From: UMGS1251 sp036666555 | Lineage (GTDB): Bacteria; Bacillota; Clostridia; Lachnospirales; Lachnospiraceae | Direction: 5' to 3' | DNA length: 64,000 nt | NCBI GenBank assembly: GCA_036666555.1 | Contig: JAVWVS010000012.1 | Location: 1-64,000, forward strand | Shown: positions 43,614-53,620 of the stretch, piece after piece | Numbering within the stretch: the first letter of the stretch is position 1 | Layout: each line of letters begins with the position of its first letter | The notes under the pieces: generated by a model | What the model saw: the letters and a program-made list of their open reading frames with translations, nothing else | Databases searched by the model: none | Told to the model about the DNA's origin: nothing | Made by a program: the position numbers and the translations under genes

Positions 43614-44669
43614 TTATGCTTTTCTTTTATTTCCCACAAATCCAATCAGGAAGCATACTGCAATGGCAATCACACAGGCAATACGCCCTGCAGGTGTCGT
43701 GCCTTCTCCGCTGGAAGCCAGTCCAAAGTTATGGCACATCGCTGCACCAGCAAATAACCCCAGCACTGTTACTGCCCCATCGGAAGAGCCCTGACCTGCA
43801 AGAATCAGTTGACGTAAGGGACAACCACCTGCAAGCACTGCTGCAAATCCTACTGCATACATTCCTAACACATTCCATAAATGTTCCATATGTGCAATGG
43901 GTTGATTGGCAAAACTAATATGGAATCCGCCTGTTACTACATTATAAATAAGCATTACGACAAACAAGCCACCAATCACCGTTAATAAATCAAAATTTTT
44001 CATGAGTATGACGTCACGAATACTTCCTGCAAAACACATTCTGGATTTTTGTGCAAATACTCCGAATATCAACCCACCAACCAATGCAATCATAATTGGT
44101 GCGTGCATACTTCCCGGACCCTCTTTACTGACTGCCAACAATGTGGTACATAAGCTTAAAATCATCACTCCTACCAAAAGTGCCGGAAGGATTGCTCCAC
44201 TCATAGCATTCGTCTCATGGGCTCTTCCAAGACTAAAACCTTTTTTAAGCGCAAATGCTCCCGTGGCTACTCCGCCTATAAATCCAATCAATGCAACATA
44301 TGCATTTAAGTCCCCTGCCGACATACGAATAACCATACGTAATGGACATCCTAAAAATACCAGCGAACCAATCATAATAATCATGCCAAGAACAAATCTT
44401 GTCATGGGTGAGGATCCACCGGAAGAACGATATTCTTTCGTTCCAATGGAAATTGCAAATGCTCCCAATACCATGCCAACAATTTCCGGTCTCACATATT
44501 GTACCACTGGTGCACTATGTAGTTTTAATGCGCCTGCTGTATCACGTATAAAACACGCAACACAGATGGCCATATTGGCCGGATTTCCAAAATACGCAAG
44601 TGCCGCTCCTACAAGCCCGCATATTACCCCGGCGATAGCCAATTTTTTCTTTGAATCTGATAAATTCAT
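43614..44669 (-). CDS. yedE: YedE-family putative selenium transporter
   Basis: A 351-residue membrane protein with two YeeE/YedE-type repeats (FLGCPLRMVIRMSAGD and AGGCPLRQLILAGQGSSD, each with the GCPLR signature Cys) and about nine helices. YeeE/YedE proteins take up thiosulfate in the cases studied; the selenium-linked clade is thought to move selenium compounds. It is followed by the TusA-like gene, as expected for a transporter-carrier pair. Confidence 0.88.
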   Translation of the reverse strand: MNLSDSKKKLAIAGVICGLVGAALAYFGNPANMAICVACFIRDTAGALKLHSAPVVQYVRPEIVGMVLGAFAISIGTKEYRSSGGSSPMTRFVLGMIIMIGSLVFLGCPLRMVIRMSAGDLNAYVALIGFIGGVATGAFALKKGFSLGRAHETNAMSGAILPALLVGVMILSLCTTLLAVSKEGPGSMHAPIMIALVGGLIFGVFAQKSRMCFAGSIRDVILMKNFDLLTVIGGLFVVMLIYNVVTGGFHISFANQPIAHMEHLWNVLGMYAVGFAAVLAGGCPLRQLILAGQGSSDGAVTVLGLFAGAAMCHNFGLASSGEGTTPAGRIACVIAIAVCFLIGFVGNKRKA

Positions 44670-44695
44670 GTAGTTCCCTCCTCATACTTATGATG

Positions 44696-45832
44696 CTATT
44701 CTTTTGCAAGTTCTCTCACTGCCGTGATGGCAGTTTCTAATTCTTCATCGGTATTATAGTGTGAAAAGCTAAATCTGACCGCGCCTTGCTCTACCGTTCC
44801 CAGAGCCTTGTGCATCAGCGGTGCACAGTGTGCTCCCGGTCTGGTTGAAATATTATAAGACATAAGCAGTTCATCACTGACTTCTGAAGAATCATAATTA
44901 CCGATATTCATTGTTACAATCGGACAGCGATTTTTGGACGTAAAATCACCATATACGGTTACGTTTGGAATGTCACGGATTCCCTCATAAAATCTCCACA
45001 TCAACTCTTGCTCTCGGTTTCGTATCGTATCGATTCCGGTCTCTTCCAAATAAGTAAGCGCTGCTAGAAGTCCGGCAATTCCGTGACCATTTAGCGTCCC
45101 CGCTTCCAGCGCTGTAGGCATTTCCTTTGGGTGATGTTTATTATAAGTATCCACACCACTGCCTCCGCATTTCAGAGGACGGATTTCAAGACCTTCTCTT
45201 ACGTACATTCCACCTACACCCTGAGGTCCCAGAAGACTTTTATGTCCCGTAAAACATAACACGTCTATGTTCATGTTTTCTACATCAATGGGAAATACTC
45301 CTGCCGTCTGAGATGCATCTACAATAAAGAGTATTTGATGTTTTTTGGCAATTTCTCCCACACGCTTTATATCCACCAGGTTACCGGTCAGGTTCGAACC
45401 ATTGGTACACACAATTGCTTTTGTCTGAGGCGTAATAGCCTCTTCCATCGCTTCATAGGAAATATTTCCCTGTGGATTACTTGGTATAATCGTCAGTGTC
45501 ACGCCCTTGTCTTCCATCTCATATAAAGGCCGAAGGACCGAATTATGCTCCAGCATGGTGGTAATTACATGATCTCCCGGTACTAAAAGTCCCTTGATTG
45601 CTATATTTAAACTTTCTGTTGAATTATTCGTAAATACCATTTGTTTTGGATGAGAACCGTGAAAAAAACGACTGAGCGCTTCCCTCCCATTGTAAATCAC
45701 CCTGGATGCGTCCAAAGATGCTTCATGTGCACCCCTTCCTGCATTTCCCATGGAGTTCATGGCTTGTATCACCGCATCGGTTACCTCTTTGGGTTTATGC
45801 ATGGTAGTTGCCGCATTATCCATATATATCAT
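44696..45832 (-). CDS. cysteine desulfurase-like class V aminotransferase
   Basis: A 378-residue PLP enzyme of the NifS/SufS fold. The PLP lysine is in TGHKSLLGPQG (about residue 200) and the reactive cysteine in RPGAHCAPL (about 333). It probably releases sulfur or selenium from (seleno)cysteine for SelD. An upstream GTG abuts the AAGGAG site, so the ATG at 45832 (MIYMDNAATT), 8 nt from it, is chosen. It heads the second half of the selenium gene set, with yedE 26 nt downstream. Confidence 0.85.
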   Translation of the reverse strand: MIYMDNAATTMHKPKEVTDAVIQAMNSMGNAGRGAHEASLDASRVIYNGREALSRFFHGSHPKQMVFTNNSTESLNIAIKGLLVPGDHVITTMLEHNSVLRPLYEMEDKGVTLTIIPSNPQGNISYEAMEEAITPQTKAIVCTNGSNLTGNLVDIKRVGEIAKKHQILFIVDASQTAGVFPIDVENMNIDVLCFTGHKSLLGPQGVGGMYVREGLEIRPLKCGGSGVDTYNKHHPKEMPTALEAGTLNGHGIAGLLAALTYLEETGIDTIRNREQELMWRFYEGIRDIPNVTVYGDFTSKNRCPIVTMNIGNYDSSEVSDELLMSYNISTRPGAHCAPLMHKALGTVEQGAVRFSFSHYNTDEELETAITAVRELAKE

Positions 45833-45914
45833 ATCGCTCACTCCTTACTTTCCATTAATATCCAATGATTCTATTATAAGACAAACTTGCATTATCGTCT
45901 AATCGAAAAACCCA

Positions 45915-45957
45915 ATAAAATAGCCGCATTCATATAGATTTTCTATAAACGCAGCCA
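45915..45957 (-). terminator. terminator-like hairpin after the LysR gene
   Basis: An imperfect stem (GGCTGCGTT.. with AATGCGGC, and ATAGA with TCTAT) between the LysR stop and the desulfurase gene is followed on the minus strand by TATTTTATT. It may separate two transcription units. Confidence 0.55.
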
Positions 45958-45972
45958 TTTCCTATCTTCGTC

Positions 45973-46899
45973 CTATTTTTTTACGATGGTCTTTCTGGAT
46001 ATCCCGTAAACTTCCTTTACCATCTTGATAAATTTTTCTGCTGAAAGAGAGAGTTGAAAGTTTTTATTATATACCACATTCAAATCCCTTCCTCTGTCTT
46101 GCGCCGGGAGATTGAAGACAATTAATTTTTCCCGCCGAGTCTCTTCCGCGGTTGCAAGTTTCGATATAATAGCAACTCCCATTCCATTACTCACTGACTG
46201 CTTAATGGTCTCTTGGTTTTCAATACTGGCTATCACATTTAAGCTGGAAGTATCAATTCCACTGACTTTTAATTGGCGCTCTGCCTCTTTTCTGGTTCCG
46301 GAACCTTCTTCCCGCATAATCAAGGGTTCCTTGGCTAACCAGACTGCCGTGGCATTCTGGTTCTTTAGCTGTCGGAATTTTTCATTGTTTGGTGCAATGA
46401 CAATTAGTTCATCTCGGTAAAACGGAATATATTTACAGTGTTTTTTCTCTAGTACTGTCCCTGTGAAACCAATCTCAATAGTATGATTCACCACCTGCTC
46501 AGTCACCTTCGTACTGTCCATTTCCATAATCTTGAACTGCTCTTTTGGATATCGTTCACTAAATCTTGCCAGAACTTTTGGAAGAAGATATTGTGCTGGA
46601 ATCGTAGATGCTGCAATACTAATGCATTGGGTTTCCTTTTTTTGGTCCGCACCAAATGCACGTTCAATTTTTCTTTCTAACTCAATCATCTGCCTTGCAT
46701 AATCATACAGTTTTTCCCCGTCCACAGATAGGCTGACTTCTTTTGTATTACGAACAAATAACCTGGCATTTAACTCTTTTTCCAAAGAAGAAATATGTGC
46801 ACTGATGGTAGGCTGTGTCAAATACAACTCTCTGGCTGCTTTTGAAAAGCTGCCACCATCTGCCACTTGTACAAATGCTTCTAATTGTTTTAAATTCAT
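45973..46899 (-). CDS. LysR-family regulator of the selenium operon
   Basis: A 308-residue LysR protein: winged helix-turn-helix (about residues 15-60, GSFSKAARELYLTQPTISAH) and a substrate-binding-like effector domain (about 90-300). Its ATG overlaps the selB stop by 4 nt, so both are translated together. LysR proteins encoded within selenium gene sets probably respond to selenium or sulfur compounds; the ligand here is not known. Confidence 0.9.
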   Translation of the reverse strand: MNLKQLEAFVQVADGGSFSKAARELYLTQPTISAHISSLEKELNARLFVRNTKEVSLSVDGEKLYDYARQMIELERKIERAFGADQKKETQCISIAASTIPAQYLLPKVLARFSERYPKEQFKIMEMDSTKVTEQVVNHTIEIGFTGTVLEKKHCKYIPFYRDELIVIAPNNEKFRQLKNQNATAVWLAKEPLIMREEGSGTRKEAERQLKVSGIDTSSLNVIASIENQETIKQSVSNGMGVAIISKLATAEETRREKLIVFNLPAQDRGRDLNVVYNKNFQLSLSAEKFIKMVKEVYGISRKTIVKK

Positions 46900-48812
46900 T
46901 GGTATGCTACCCTTTCGCTCTCTGTTCCATTTCGCTTTGTCACCTTAATTCCATCCATATATTCCAGAATTGGTTTTGCGCTTTTTCTGCTTGTACTTAA
47001 TCCGTCTCGGACCTCCGCAATGGTAATCAGACCTGTTTCTGCTAATTTCTCCTGAACCAGTTCTTTTGCCACTTCCATCAAGGATGCCAGCGTATAAAGA
47101 TCGTCTGCTACCTTTACAACGCTCCCCTCATCTAGAAGTAATGACAGGATATCATCTGCTATCGGTTTTTCTGTATTTCGAATATCCAATTCTGAATATC
47201 GTGCAAAATCATACTTGGCCTCTGCAAAAATTGTTTTCAACTTTGCACTTATAGTTTGATACTTTTCATCTTTCTTCACTTCAAAACCGGCCAAGCACAA
47301 AAATTCCTGATGACGCTTTAATAAACCACGTTCTTCCAGCAATTCCACATAAGCGTCAAATACATTTGGCTTAATCGATTTCATAAAAGTCATATGAATT
47401 TCCGCTTTCTTCATTCCATAGCGATAAGGAAATTCCAAGTGAAATGACTGTAGCTTCTTTTCTATCTGTTCCCACATCATCCATTGAGATGCTCGATGCC
47501 ATACATAGGTATCTTTTTTCATCGGAAATACCAAAATCGTGCCCTGCTCTTTCAGGGTGTCAATATCTACTGCAATTTCTTCTTTCGAAAGAGCGGTAAG
47601 TTTTCCCAATTCTGCCACCGTTACCATGGTATCCCCATGAGATTTGATGTGAAGTTCCAAAATATCTTCCGAAGACCCCGATTCCTTTTGTTTCAATTCC
47701 TCTACCGTTTCTTCGTTAAATCTTTTTTTCCGTGCCGGATTGGACTCCAATACTACCCCACCACCAATGGTTTCCATCGGGGAATAGAATCGTACTACAA
47801 ATCGGTCTTCCTTGCGTACCGCAATCTCCTCTTCCAATCGAAGTTGCGCGAATCCACGTTCCCCCGGTCCAAGCTCCGCTGCATCTAAAAGGGATACCCT
47901 GCATAAAACCTCACTGGTTCCTGTAAACAAATGCAGTCTTGCATTATTCTCCAAGATTCGCACGGTGGAAGGTAGCATATTTAATCGAACATCCAACAGT
48001 GTTGTTGTTTTCATACTATTTTTGGGAGCTAACACACTGCCTCTTTTCATTTCACTCTTCTTTACACCGGAAAGATTAATTGCTACACGCTGTCCTGCAT
48101 AACAACGTGCTACTGGTTCCCCGTGCACTTGTATGCTTCGTATTTTACATTCTCTGCCTAACGGGTAGATTTCAAGTAAATCCTCTTTCGTCAGTGTTCC
48201 ACTTAAAAGCGTTCCCGTAATAATCGTTCCAAAACCGGACAAAGAAAACACGCGGTCCACCGGCAGTCTGGGGATGGTACTGATATCTTTTTCTTCCACC
48301 TCATTGCTTGTCATTTCCTCAATGACATCCACCAAATGGTCAATCCCCTTGCCGGTGGCCGCTGATACCTTGACTACCGGTGCCTGCTCTAAAAATGTCC
48401 CTTCTAACTCTTCTTTTACTTCTTCTTCCACTAATTCTAACCATTCTTCATCCACTAAATCACATTTATTTAGCACCAGAATGCTTTTTTGAATTCCCAG
48501 TAATCCTAAAATATCCATATGCTCTCTGGTCTGTGGCATAATTCCTTCATCTGCTGCAACCACAAGCATTACCAAATCCATACCTACCACACCGGCAACC
48601 ATGTTATTAATAAACCGCTCATGTCCCGGAACATCGATAATTCCTACACGGTCTCCATTTTTCAGGTCAAAATAAGTAAATCCCAGATCAATGGTGATTC
48701 CCCTTCGCTGTTCCTCTTCCCACCTATCTGTATTTCTTCCTGTTAATGCTTTGATAAGCGTTGTCTTTCCATGGTCGATATGACCTGCCGTTCCAATGAT
48801 AATATGTTTCAT
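46896..48812 (-). CDS. selB: selenocysteine-specific elongation factor SelB
   Basis: A 638-residue SelB. N-terminal EF-Tu-like GTPase (GHIDHGKTTL at 10-19, DVPGHERF, NKCD near 115) and beta-barrel domains (to about 340) are followed by four winged-helix domains that bind the SECIS hairpin. It carries Sec-tRNA to UGA codons in grdA, grdB, prdB and selD. It is 12 nt after selA and overlaps the LysR gene. Confidence 0.96.
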   Translation of the reverse strand: MKHIIIGTAGHIDHGKTTLIKALTGRNTDRWEEEQRRGITIDLGFTYFDLKNGDRVGIIDVPGHERFINNMVAGVVGMDLVMLVVAADEGIMPQTREHMDILGLLGIQKSILVLNKCDLVDEEWLELVEEEVKEELEGTFLEQAPVVKVSAATGKGIDHLVDVIEEMTSNEVEEKDISTIPRLPVDRVFSLSGFGTIITGTLLSGTLTKEDLLEIYPLGRECKIRSIQVHGEPVARCYAGQRVAINLSGVKKSEMKRGSVLAPKNSMKTTTLLDVRLNMLPSTVRILENNARLHLFTGTSEVLCRVSLLDAAELGPGERGFAQLRLEEEIAVRKEDRFVVRFYSPMETIGGGVVLESNPARKKRFNEETVEELKQKESGSSEDILELHIKSHGDTMVTVAELGKLTALSKEEIAVDIDTLKEQGTILVFPMKKDTYVWHRASQWMMWEQIEKKLQSFHLEFPYRYGMKKAEIHMTFMKSIKPNVFDAYVELLEERGLLKRHQEFLCLAGFEVKKDEKYQTISAKLKTIFAEAKYDFARYSELDIRNTEKPIADDILSLLLDEGSVVKVADDLYTLASLMEVAKELVQEKLAETGLITIAEVRDGLSTSRKSAKPILEYMDGIKVTKRNGTESERVAYQ

Positions 48813-48824
48813 ACACTACCCTTT

Positions 48825-50252
48825 CTAACGTTTCTCATACAACCATGTTGGCTGAAACAAGTTGGATTCTTTTAACTCTTTTACAATCACCTGCATCCAT
48901 TGCTCTCCTACCGTTCGCATGTCAATCCAGACCTTGTCTTCTGTCGTTCTTACAATGATAGGCACCGGCAGATACCGCATGCGCTCTTCTAATTCCGATG
49001 TACTGATGGATATCGGCTTTAATGTGACCGCCATACTTGGAATGCGTTCCAAAGGAAGGGAACCTCCTCCAATCTGGGATTCACAGGATTCCACCTTCAT
49101 TTCTGCATGGAAATCCGCTCGTTTCATCATCCTTTGAAGTGTTTGCGCTTTTTTCTTCACTACATCCAAAGGTTGTGTAATCATCTGCAGCACCGGAATA
49201 TTCTCAATTGCTTTTTCCTCTGATAAATATTCCTGTAATACTACATCAAGTGTAGCCGCTGTAAATTTATCAATTCGAAGTGCTCGCATCAATTGATTTT
49301 TCTTCATTTTTTCAATATACTTTTTCTTGCCCACAATAATTCCTGCCTGAGGGCCTCCTAATAACTTATCTCCACTAAAGCACACCACATCTGCACCATT
49401 TTTAATGGATTCCTGCACGGTTGGTTCATGAGTAAGGCCATATTTTTCTAAATCAATTAATACGCCACTTCCCAAATCTTCGATGACCGGAAGATTGTGC
49501 TTTTCCCCAATTTTCACCATTTCCGCCACACTGACGTTTTCAGTAAATCCTACAATGCGGTAATTGCTTGTATGTACCTTTAAAAACGCAATGGTATCCG
49601 CGGTCACTGCCTGCTCATAATCATCTCGGTGGGTCTTATTGGTTGTCCCCACTTCTACAAGCGTAGCACCACTTTGCTCCATCACATCCGGAATTCGAAA
49701 TTTCCCGCCGATTTCTACTAGCTCGCCCCTAGATACAATTACTTCTCCGCCCTTTGCCATGGTGCTTAGAATCAGCATGACTGCAGCTGCATTGTTATTT
49801 ACCGCAATCGCTGCCTCCGCTCCGGTAATTCGGCACAAGAGACTTTCAAAGTGAGAATACCGTTCTCCACGCTTCCCGGCTTCTAAATTATATTCCAGAT
49901 TCGAATAATTGGTGGCAATTCCATAAATGTAATCCATCTGGGATTTACCAATGGGTGCCCTTCCTAAATTCGTATGCAAAATAGTTCCCGTACCATTGAT
50001 CACGGTCTTAATATTGGGTGTATTCACTTTAATGACTGCTGCCTCAATTCTACCAAGTAAATCGTCCATCCGTTTCTGTGCTTGGGCCTCATCCTCACAT
50101 TGACCGATATAAGCCCGCAACTCTTCTGTTTCCACTCGAATTGCTTCTACAACCGTATTTCGGTTGTAATGTTGAATCATTTCTTGAATCACCTCCTGTT
50201 CCAAAAGTGCATCCACTTTTGGAATCTGTCGGTATAATTGTTTCTTATCCAT
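48825..50252 (-). CDS. selA: L-seryl-tRNA(Sec) selenium transferase SelA
   Basis: A 475-residue PLP enzyme that converts Ser-tRNA(Sec) to Sec-tRNA(Sec) with selenophosphate. The N-terminal tRNA-binding domain (about 1-60) and PLP lysine in FSGDKLLGGPQAG (near residue 295) are visible. Start ATG at 50252 behind AGGAGAG. It lies 9 nt after selD and 12 nt before selB. Confidence 0.96.
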   Translation of the reverse strand: MDKKQLYRQIPKVDALLEQEVIQEMIQHYNRNTVVEAIRVETEELRAYIGQCEDEAQAQKRMDDLLGRIEAAVIKVNTPNIKTVINGTGTILHTNLGRAPIGKSQMDYIYGIATNYSNLEYNLEAGKRGERYSHFESLLCRITGAEAAIAVNNNAAAVMLILSTMAKGGEVIVSRGELVEIGGKFRIPDVMEQSGATLVEVGTTNKTHRDDYEQAVTADTIAFLKVHTSNYRIVGFTENVSVAEMVKIGEKHNLPVIEDLGSGVLIDLEKYGLTHEPTVQESIKNGADVVCFSGDKLLGGPQAGIIVGKKKYIEKMKKNQLMRALRIDKFTAATLDVVLQEYLSEEKAIENIPVLQMITQPLDVVKKKAQTLQRMMKRADFHAEMKVESCESQIGGGSLPLERIPSMAVTLKPISISTSELEERMRYLPVPIIVRTTEDKVWIDMRTVGEQWMQVIVKELKESNLFQPTWLYEKR

Positions 50253-50261
50253 GCCTCTCTC

Positions 50262-51302
50262 CTATTTCAAACAAATTAATTGGCTGCCCTTTTCGGTAAC
50301 ACGTCCGATGATAGCCACTTTCGTATCCATCCCTTTTTCCTCAAAATCTTTCATCATAGCATCTACATATTCCGGTGCTACACTCACCAGCAATCCTCCA
50401 GAAGTCTGAGGATCGTATAATAAATCCATAAAATATTCCTCCACACCACCTTGATCTACCTCTGCTTCGGAATATCCTCGATTCTTATAAGCACCTGCCG
50501 GCACTAATCCCATTTTAGCATAAGCTGGTGCCTCCTCAAAATATGGGATATCATGTACCTTCAATTCAAAGGTCACTTCACTGGCAGACGCCATCTCTAC
50601 ACAATGCCCTAAAAGACCAAATCCTGTAATATCTGTACATGCTGTTATTTCATAATGTTCAATAACTTCCTTCGCGTTTTTATTAAGTGATGACATCACA
50701 GTCACTGCTTCTTGAATAGCACTTTCAGATGCCATATCGGCTTTAATCGCCGTATTGACAATCCCATTCCCGATTTGCTTCGTTAAAATCAATACATCTC
50801 CCGGCTGACAGCCATAATTTTTAAATATTTTCTTCGGATGTACAAAACCGGATACACATAAACCATATTTGGGTTCATCATCTTGTACCGAATGTCCCCC
50901 TACTAATATGGCACCGGCTTCCTTAACCTTATCTGCACCACCTGCTAAAATATCTCCTAATATTTCCGGACTCAGGCAATTCGGAAATCCAACAATATTC
51001 AGTGCAATTTTAGGCTCCCCACCCATGGCATATACGTCACTTAACGAGTTCGCCGCTGCAATCTGACCAAATGTATAAGGATCATCCACGATTGGTGTAA
51101 AGAAATCCACGGTCTGAATCAATGCAATTTCATCTGTGATTTTATAAATAGCGGCATCGTCGGAAGTCTCGATACCCACAAGTAAGTTGTCATCATGGAA
51201 TTTTGGTAACTTACCCAGAACCTGGGCAAGGGTCTCAGGACCTATTTTAGCCGCTCACCCTGATGTTTTTGCATATTGTGTCAGTCTCACATCATAACTC
51301 AT
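50262..51302 (-). CDS. selD: selenophosphate synthase SelD, a selenoprotein (Sec16)
   Basis: A 346-residue enzyme that makes selenophosphate from selenide and ATP. The frame starts at the ATG at 51302 (MSYDVRLTQYAKTSG) and reads through the TGA at 51255-51257 as Sec16 (SGUAAKIGPE), followed by the catalytic region DDNLLVGIETSDDAA. Ignoring the UGA would give a protein 41 residues shorter, lacking the catalytic residue. GAGGAG lies 8 nt before the ATG. It therefore needs SelA, SelB and tRNA-Sec for its own synthesis. The gene lies between yedF and selA. Confidence 0.95.
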
Positions 51303-51338
51303 CTTCTCTTCTCCTCTTTTGTCTACGCTTCTGCCATT

Positions 51339-51938
51339 TTATGGTCTTACTATTTTGTCTGCTGCTGCCATTTTTTCTACAATACTATACATATTCGTTA
51401 CCGCTCCCACTTGCAGCTTGTCCGATAAATTGTAATAGTTTAAACACGTTCCGCATGTCAAGATCTCAACCCCTTGAGCTTCCATGTTCTTTAAGTCTTC
51501 GATAGAATCTGACCCTTCTGCTGTTAACGTTGCACCACCGTTATAAAATAAAATGGTCTTCGGCAATTGACTCAGTTGTGTCACCGCAAAGATAAAACCT
51601 TTCATCAATACTTTTCCCAACTCATCATTTCCACTACCCATAAGGTCTGAAGCAATTACCACTACCATATTTTCCCCGGAATGTTCTGCAGTTTCTTCCA
51701 TACTACCTGACATTTCAATGATGACTTTAAATTCTTTGTCACTTATTTTTTCTGTGCTTATCTTCGTCGCACCGCCTCCGGATGCCATTTTAGATACGTT
51801 TTGTACTGCAATTTCATTGTCCACCAACACCTCTATGATATCTGGCCCCGCCAATGCCTCCATTGCTTTTTTTGTTTTAATAACCGGAATCGGACACTGA
51901 TCCCCCACTGCATTTACTGTTATCACGTTGTTTTCCAC
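51339..51938 (-). CDS. yedF: selenium metabolism protein YedF
   Basis: A 199-residue two-domain protein: N-terminal TusA-like domain (1-75, reactive Cys15 in DQCPIPV) and a C-terminal DsrE-like domain with a CGTC motif (about 163-170). YedF is regularly encoded with selD and is thought to deliver selenium to it. First gene of the selD-selA-selB operon; 36 nt before selD. Confidence 0.9.
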   Translation of the reverse strand: MENNVITVNAVGDQCPIPVIKTKKAMEALAGPDIIEVLVDNEIAVQNVSKMASGGGATKISTEKISDKEFKVIIEMSGSMEETAEHSGENMVVVIASDLMGSGNDELGKVLMKGFIFAVTQLSQLPKTILFYNGGATLTAEGSDSIEDLKNMEAQGVEILTCGTCLNYYNLSDKLQVGAVTNMYSIVEKMAAADKIVRP

Positions 51939-51968
51939 CTTTCCTCATATGTTTTTACTTATAGATAC

Positions 51969-51997
51969 ATTCTATCATTGTTTCTCCGGAAGGTAAA
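51969..51997 (-). promoter_or_regulatory. possible promoter of the selenium operon
   Basis: On the minus strand TTTACC (51992-51997), 17 nt, TAGAAT (51969-51974), about 35 nt before the yedF start. The -35 match is weak. Confidence 0.4.
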
Positions 51998-52093
51998 CCA
52001 TTTTATCAAGAAAAACATATGTACTTTCTTTTTAAACACTGGTATAATTGGGAATATGCAAGAAGTGGAAAAACCAGAAAGGGATTAATATAT

Positions 52094-52969
52094 ATGTGGA
52101 TAGCAGACGAATGGAAAGATTATGAAGTAATAGACTGTTCTAGTGGTGAGAAATTAGAACGTTGGGGGAACTATATTTTAGTACGTCCCGACCCTCAGGT
52201 AATTTGGGAGACTCCCAGAAATGATAAGCGCTGGACACATATGAATGGCCATTATCACCGAAGTCAAAAAGGCGGTGGAGAATGGGAATTCTTCGATTTA
52301 CCTAAACAATGGCAGATTTCCTACAAGAATTTAACTTTTAACCTAAAACCCTTTAATTTCAAACACACCGGTCTCTTTCCGGAACAAGCCACCAACTGGG
52401 ATTGGTTTTCTAACAAAATCAAGCACGCCGGACCAGATGTGAAAGTACTGAATCTCTTTGCTTATACCGGTGGTGCTACTCTTGCTGCCGCTGCAGCCGG
52501 TGCTTCTGTCACCCACGTAGATGCTTCCAAAGGCATGGTAAGTTGGGCAAAGGAAAATGCGGCGTCCTCAGGACTTGAGAACGCTCCCATCCGCTGGCTG
52601 GTGGATGATTGTGTGAAGTTTGTAGAACGCGAAATTCGCCGTGGGAACCAATACGATGCGATTATTATGGATCCGCCTTCTTATGGCCGTGGTCCCAAAG
52701 GAGAGATTTGGAAGATTGAAGACTCCATTCATCCCTTTATAAAACTTTGTGCGCAGCTGCTTTCCGAAAAGCCATTATTCTTTTTAATTAATTCTTATAC
52801 CACAGGACTTGCTCCTGCTGTACTTTCCTATATGCTTGCAACCGAACTGAAGAAGTACCACGGACAAGTAGATGCCCAAGAAGTAGGCCTGCCGGTTTCC
52901 AAAAATGGTCTCATTCTTCCTTGTGGCGCTTCCGGAAGATGGGAAGGTGGAAACGAACATGACTTATAA
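52094..52969 (+). CDS. class I SAM-dependent methyltransferase, RlmI-like
   Basis: A 291-residue methyltransferase. The SAM-binding motif VLNLFAYTGGATLAAAAAGA and the catalytic-type DPPSYGRGPKGE segment resemble RlmI/RlmL-type rRNA cytosine or guanine methyltransferases. The N-terminal part is shorter than RlmI and has no visible PUA domain. The ATG at 52094 (MWIADEW) follows AAAGGG; 25 upstream open codons are rejected. It overlaps the next gene by 11 nt. Exact target unknown. Confidence 0.82.
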   Translation: MWIADEWKDYEVIDCSSGEKLERWGNYILVRPDPQVIWETPRNDKRWTHMNGHYHRSQKGGGEWEFFDLPKQWQISYKNLTFNLKPFNFKHTGLFPEQATNWDWFSNKIKHAGPDVKVLNLFAYTGGATLAAAAAGASVTHVDASKGMVSWAKENAASSGLENAPIRWLVDDCVKFVEREIRRGNQYDAIIMDPPSYGRGPKGEIWKIEDSIHPFIKLCAQLLSEKPLFFLINSYTTGLAPAVLSYMLATELKKYHGQVDAQEVGLPVSKNGLILPCGASGRWEGGNEHDL

Positions 52970-53567
52970 AGTAAAAAGCATCTCCTGCCCGGAACAAATT
53001 GATTCTTGTTCCCTGTTTCAACTCAAACATCTTCTTTGGGGGACCACTTCCATCCCCGAAACTTATGGACGGCTGGGATATATAAAATCTCACGGGTTAT
53101 ATTTACACATGACATGCAAAGAATCCGACCCACTTTGTACCTTTACTGAACCGAATTCCGATGTTTACAAGGATAGTGCTATGGAAGCCTTTTTTCAGTT
53201 TTTCCCCCATGGGATTCGTTCTCCCCTTTATCTAAATTTTGAATACAATGCCAACGGCGCTCTCCATGCTAAATATGGACCGGATCGCCAGCATCGACGG
53301 ACATTTCCGAAGGAGTTACATCACTCCTGCCATTGTAAAGTGTTACGTTCAACAACACAATGGGATATTACACTTCACATTCCCCTTGAACTGTTGCAAT
53401 ACGTATATGGCGATTTTTCTTTGCTTCCGGGCGACCATTTTTCCTGTAATTTTTATAAAATATCCGAACATCCGGGTATAGAGCACTACGCCAGCTATTC
53501 CAATATTTCCGTGTCTACACCTTGTTTCCATCTGCCGGAATATTTCGCAGATGCCCAAATTATCTAA
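52959..53567 (+). CDS. carbohydrate-binding family 9-like protein
   Basis: A 202-residue protein without signal peptide, resembling the CBM9-like domain found in cytoplasmic or secreted proteins (KDSAMEAFFQF, YLNFEYNANGALHAKYGPDR, HIPLELLQYVYG). Carbohydrate binding is a family-level suggestion. The chosen ATG at 52959 follows GGAAGGTGG and overlaps the methyltransferase end, so the pair is cotranscribed. nagB follows 54 nt later. Confidence 0.7.
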   Translation: MTYKVKSISCPEQIDSCSLFQLKHLLWGTTSIPETYGRLGYIKSHGLYLHMTCKESDPLCTFTEPNSDVYKDSAMEAFFQFFPHGIRSPLYLNFEYNANGALHAKYGPDRQHRRTFPKELHHSCHCKVLRSTTQWDITLHIPLELLQYVYGDFSLLPGDHFSCNFYKISEHPGIEHYASYSNISVSTPCFHLPEYFADAQII

Positions 53568-53620
53568 TGCACAAACTATTTGTGAATATAAATTTCTCAC
53601 TATGAAAGGAGCATATTATT

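Noticed and set aside
50262..51179. Shortened selD starting MGIETSDDAA
   Set aside because: The family N-terminus with SGU is encoded in frame upstream and has a ribosome site.
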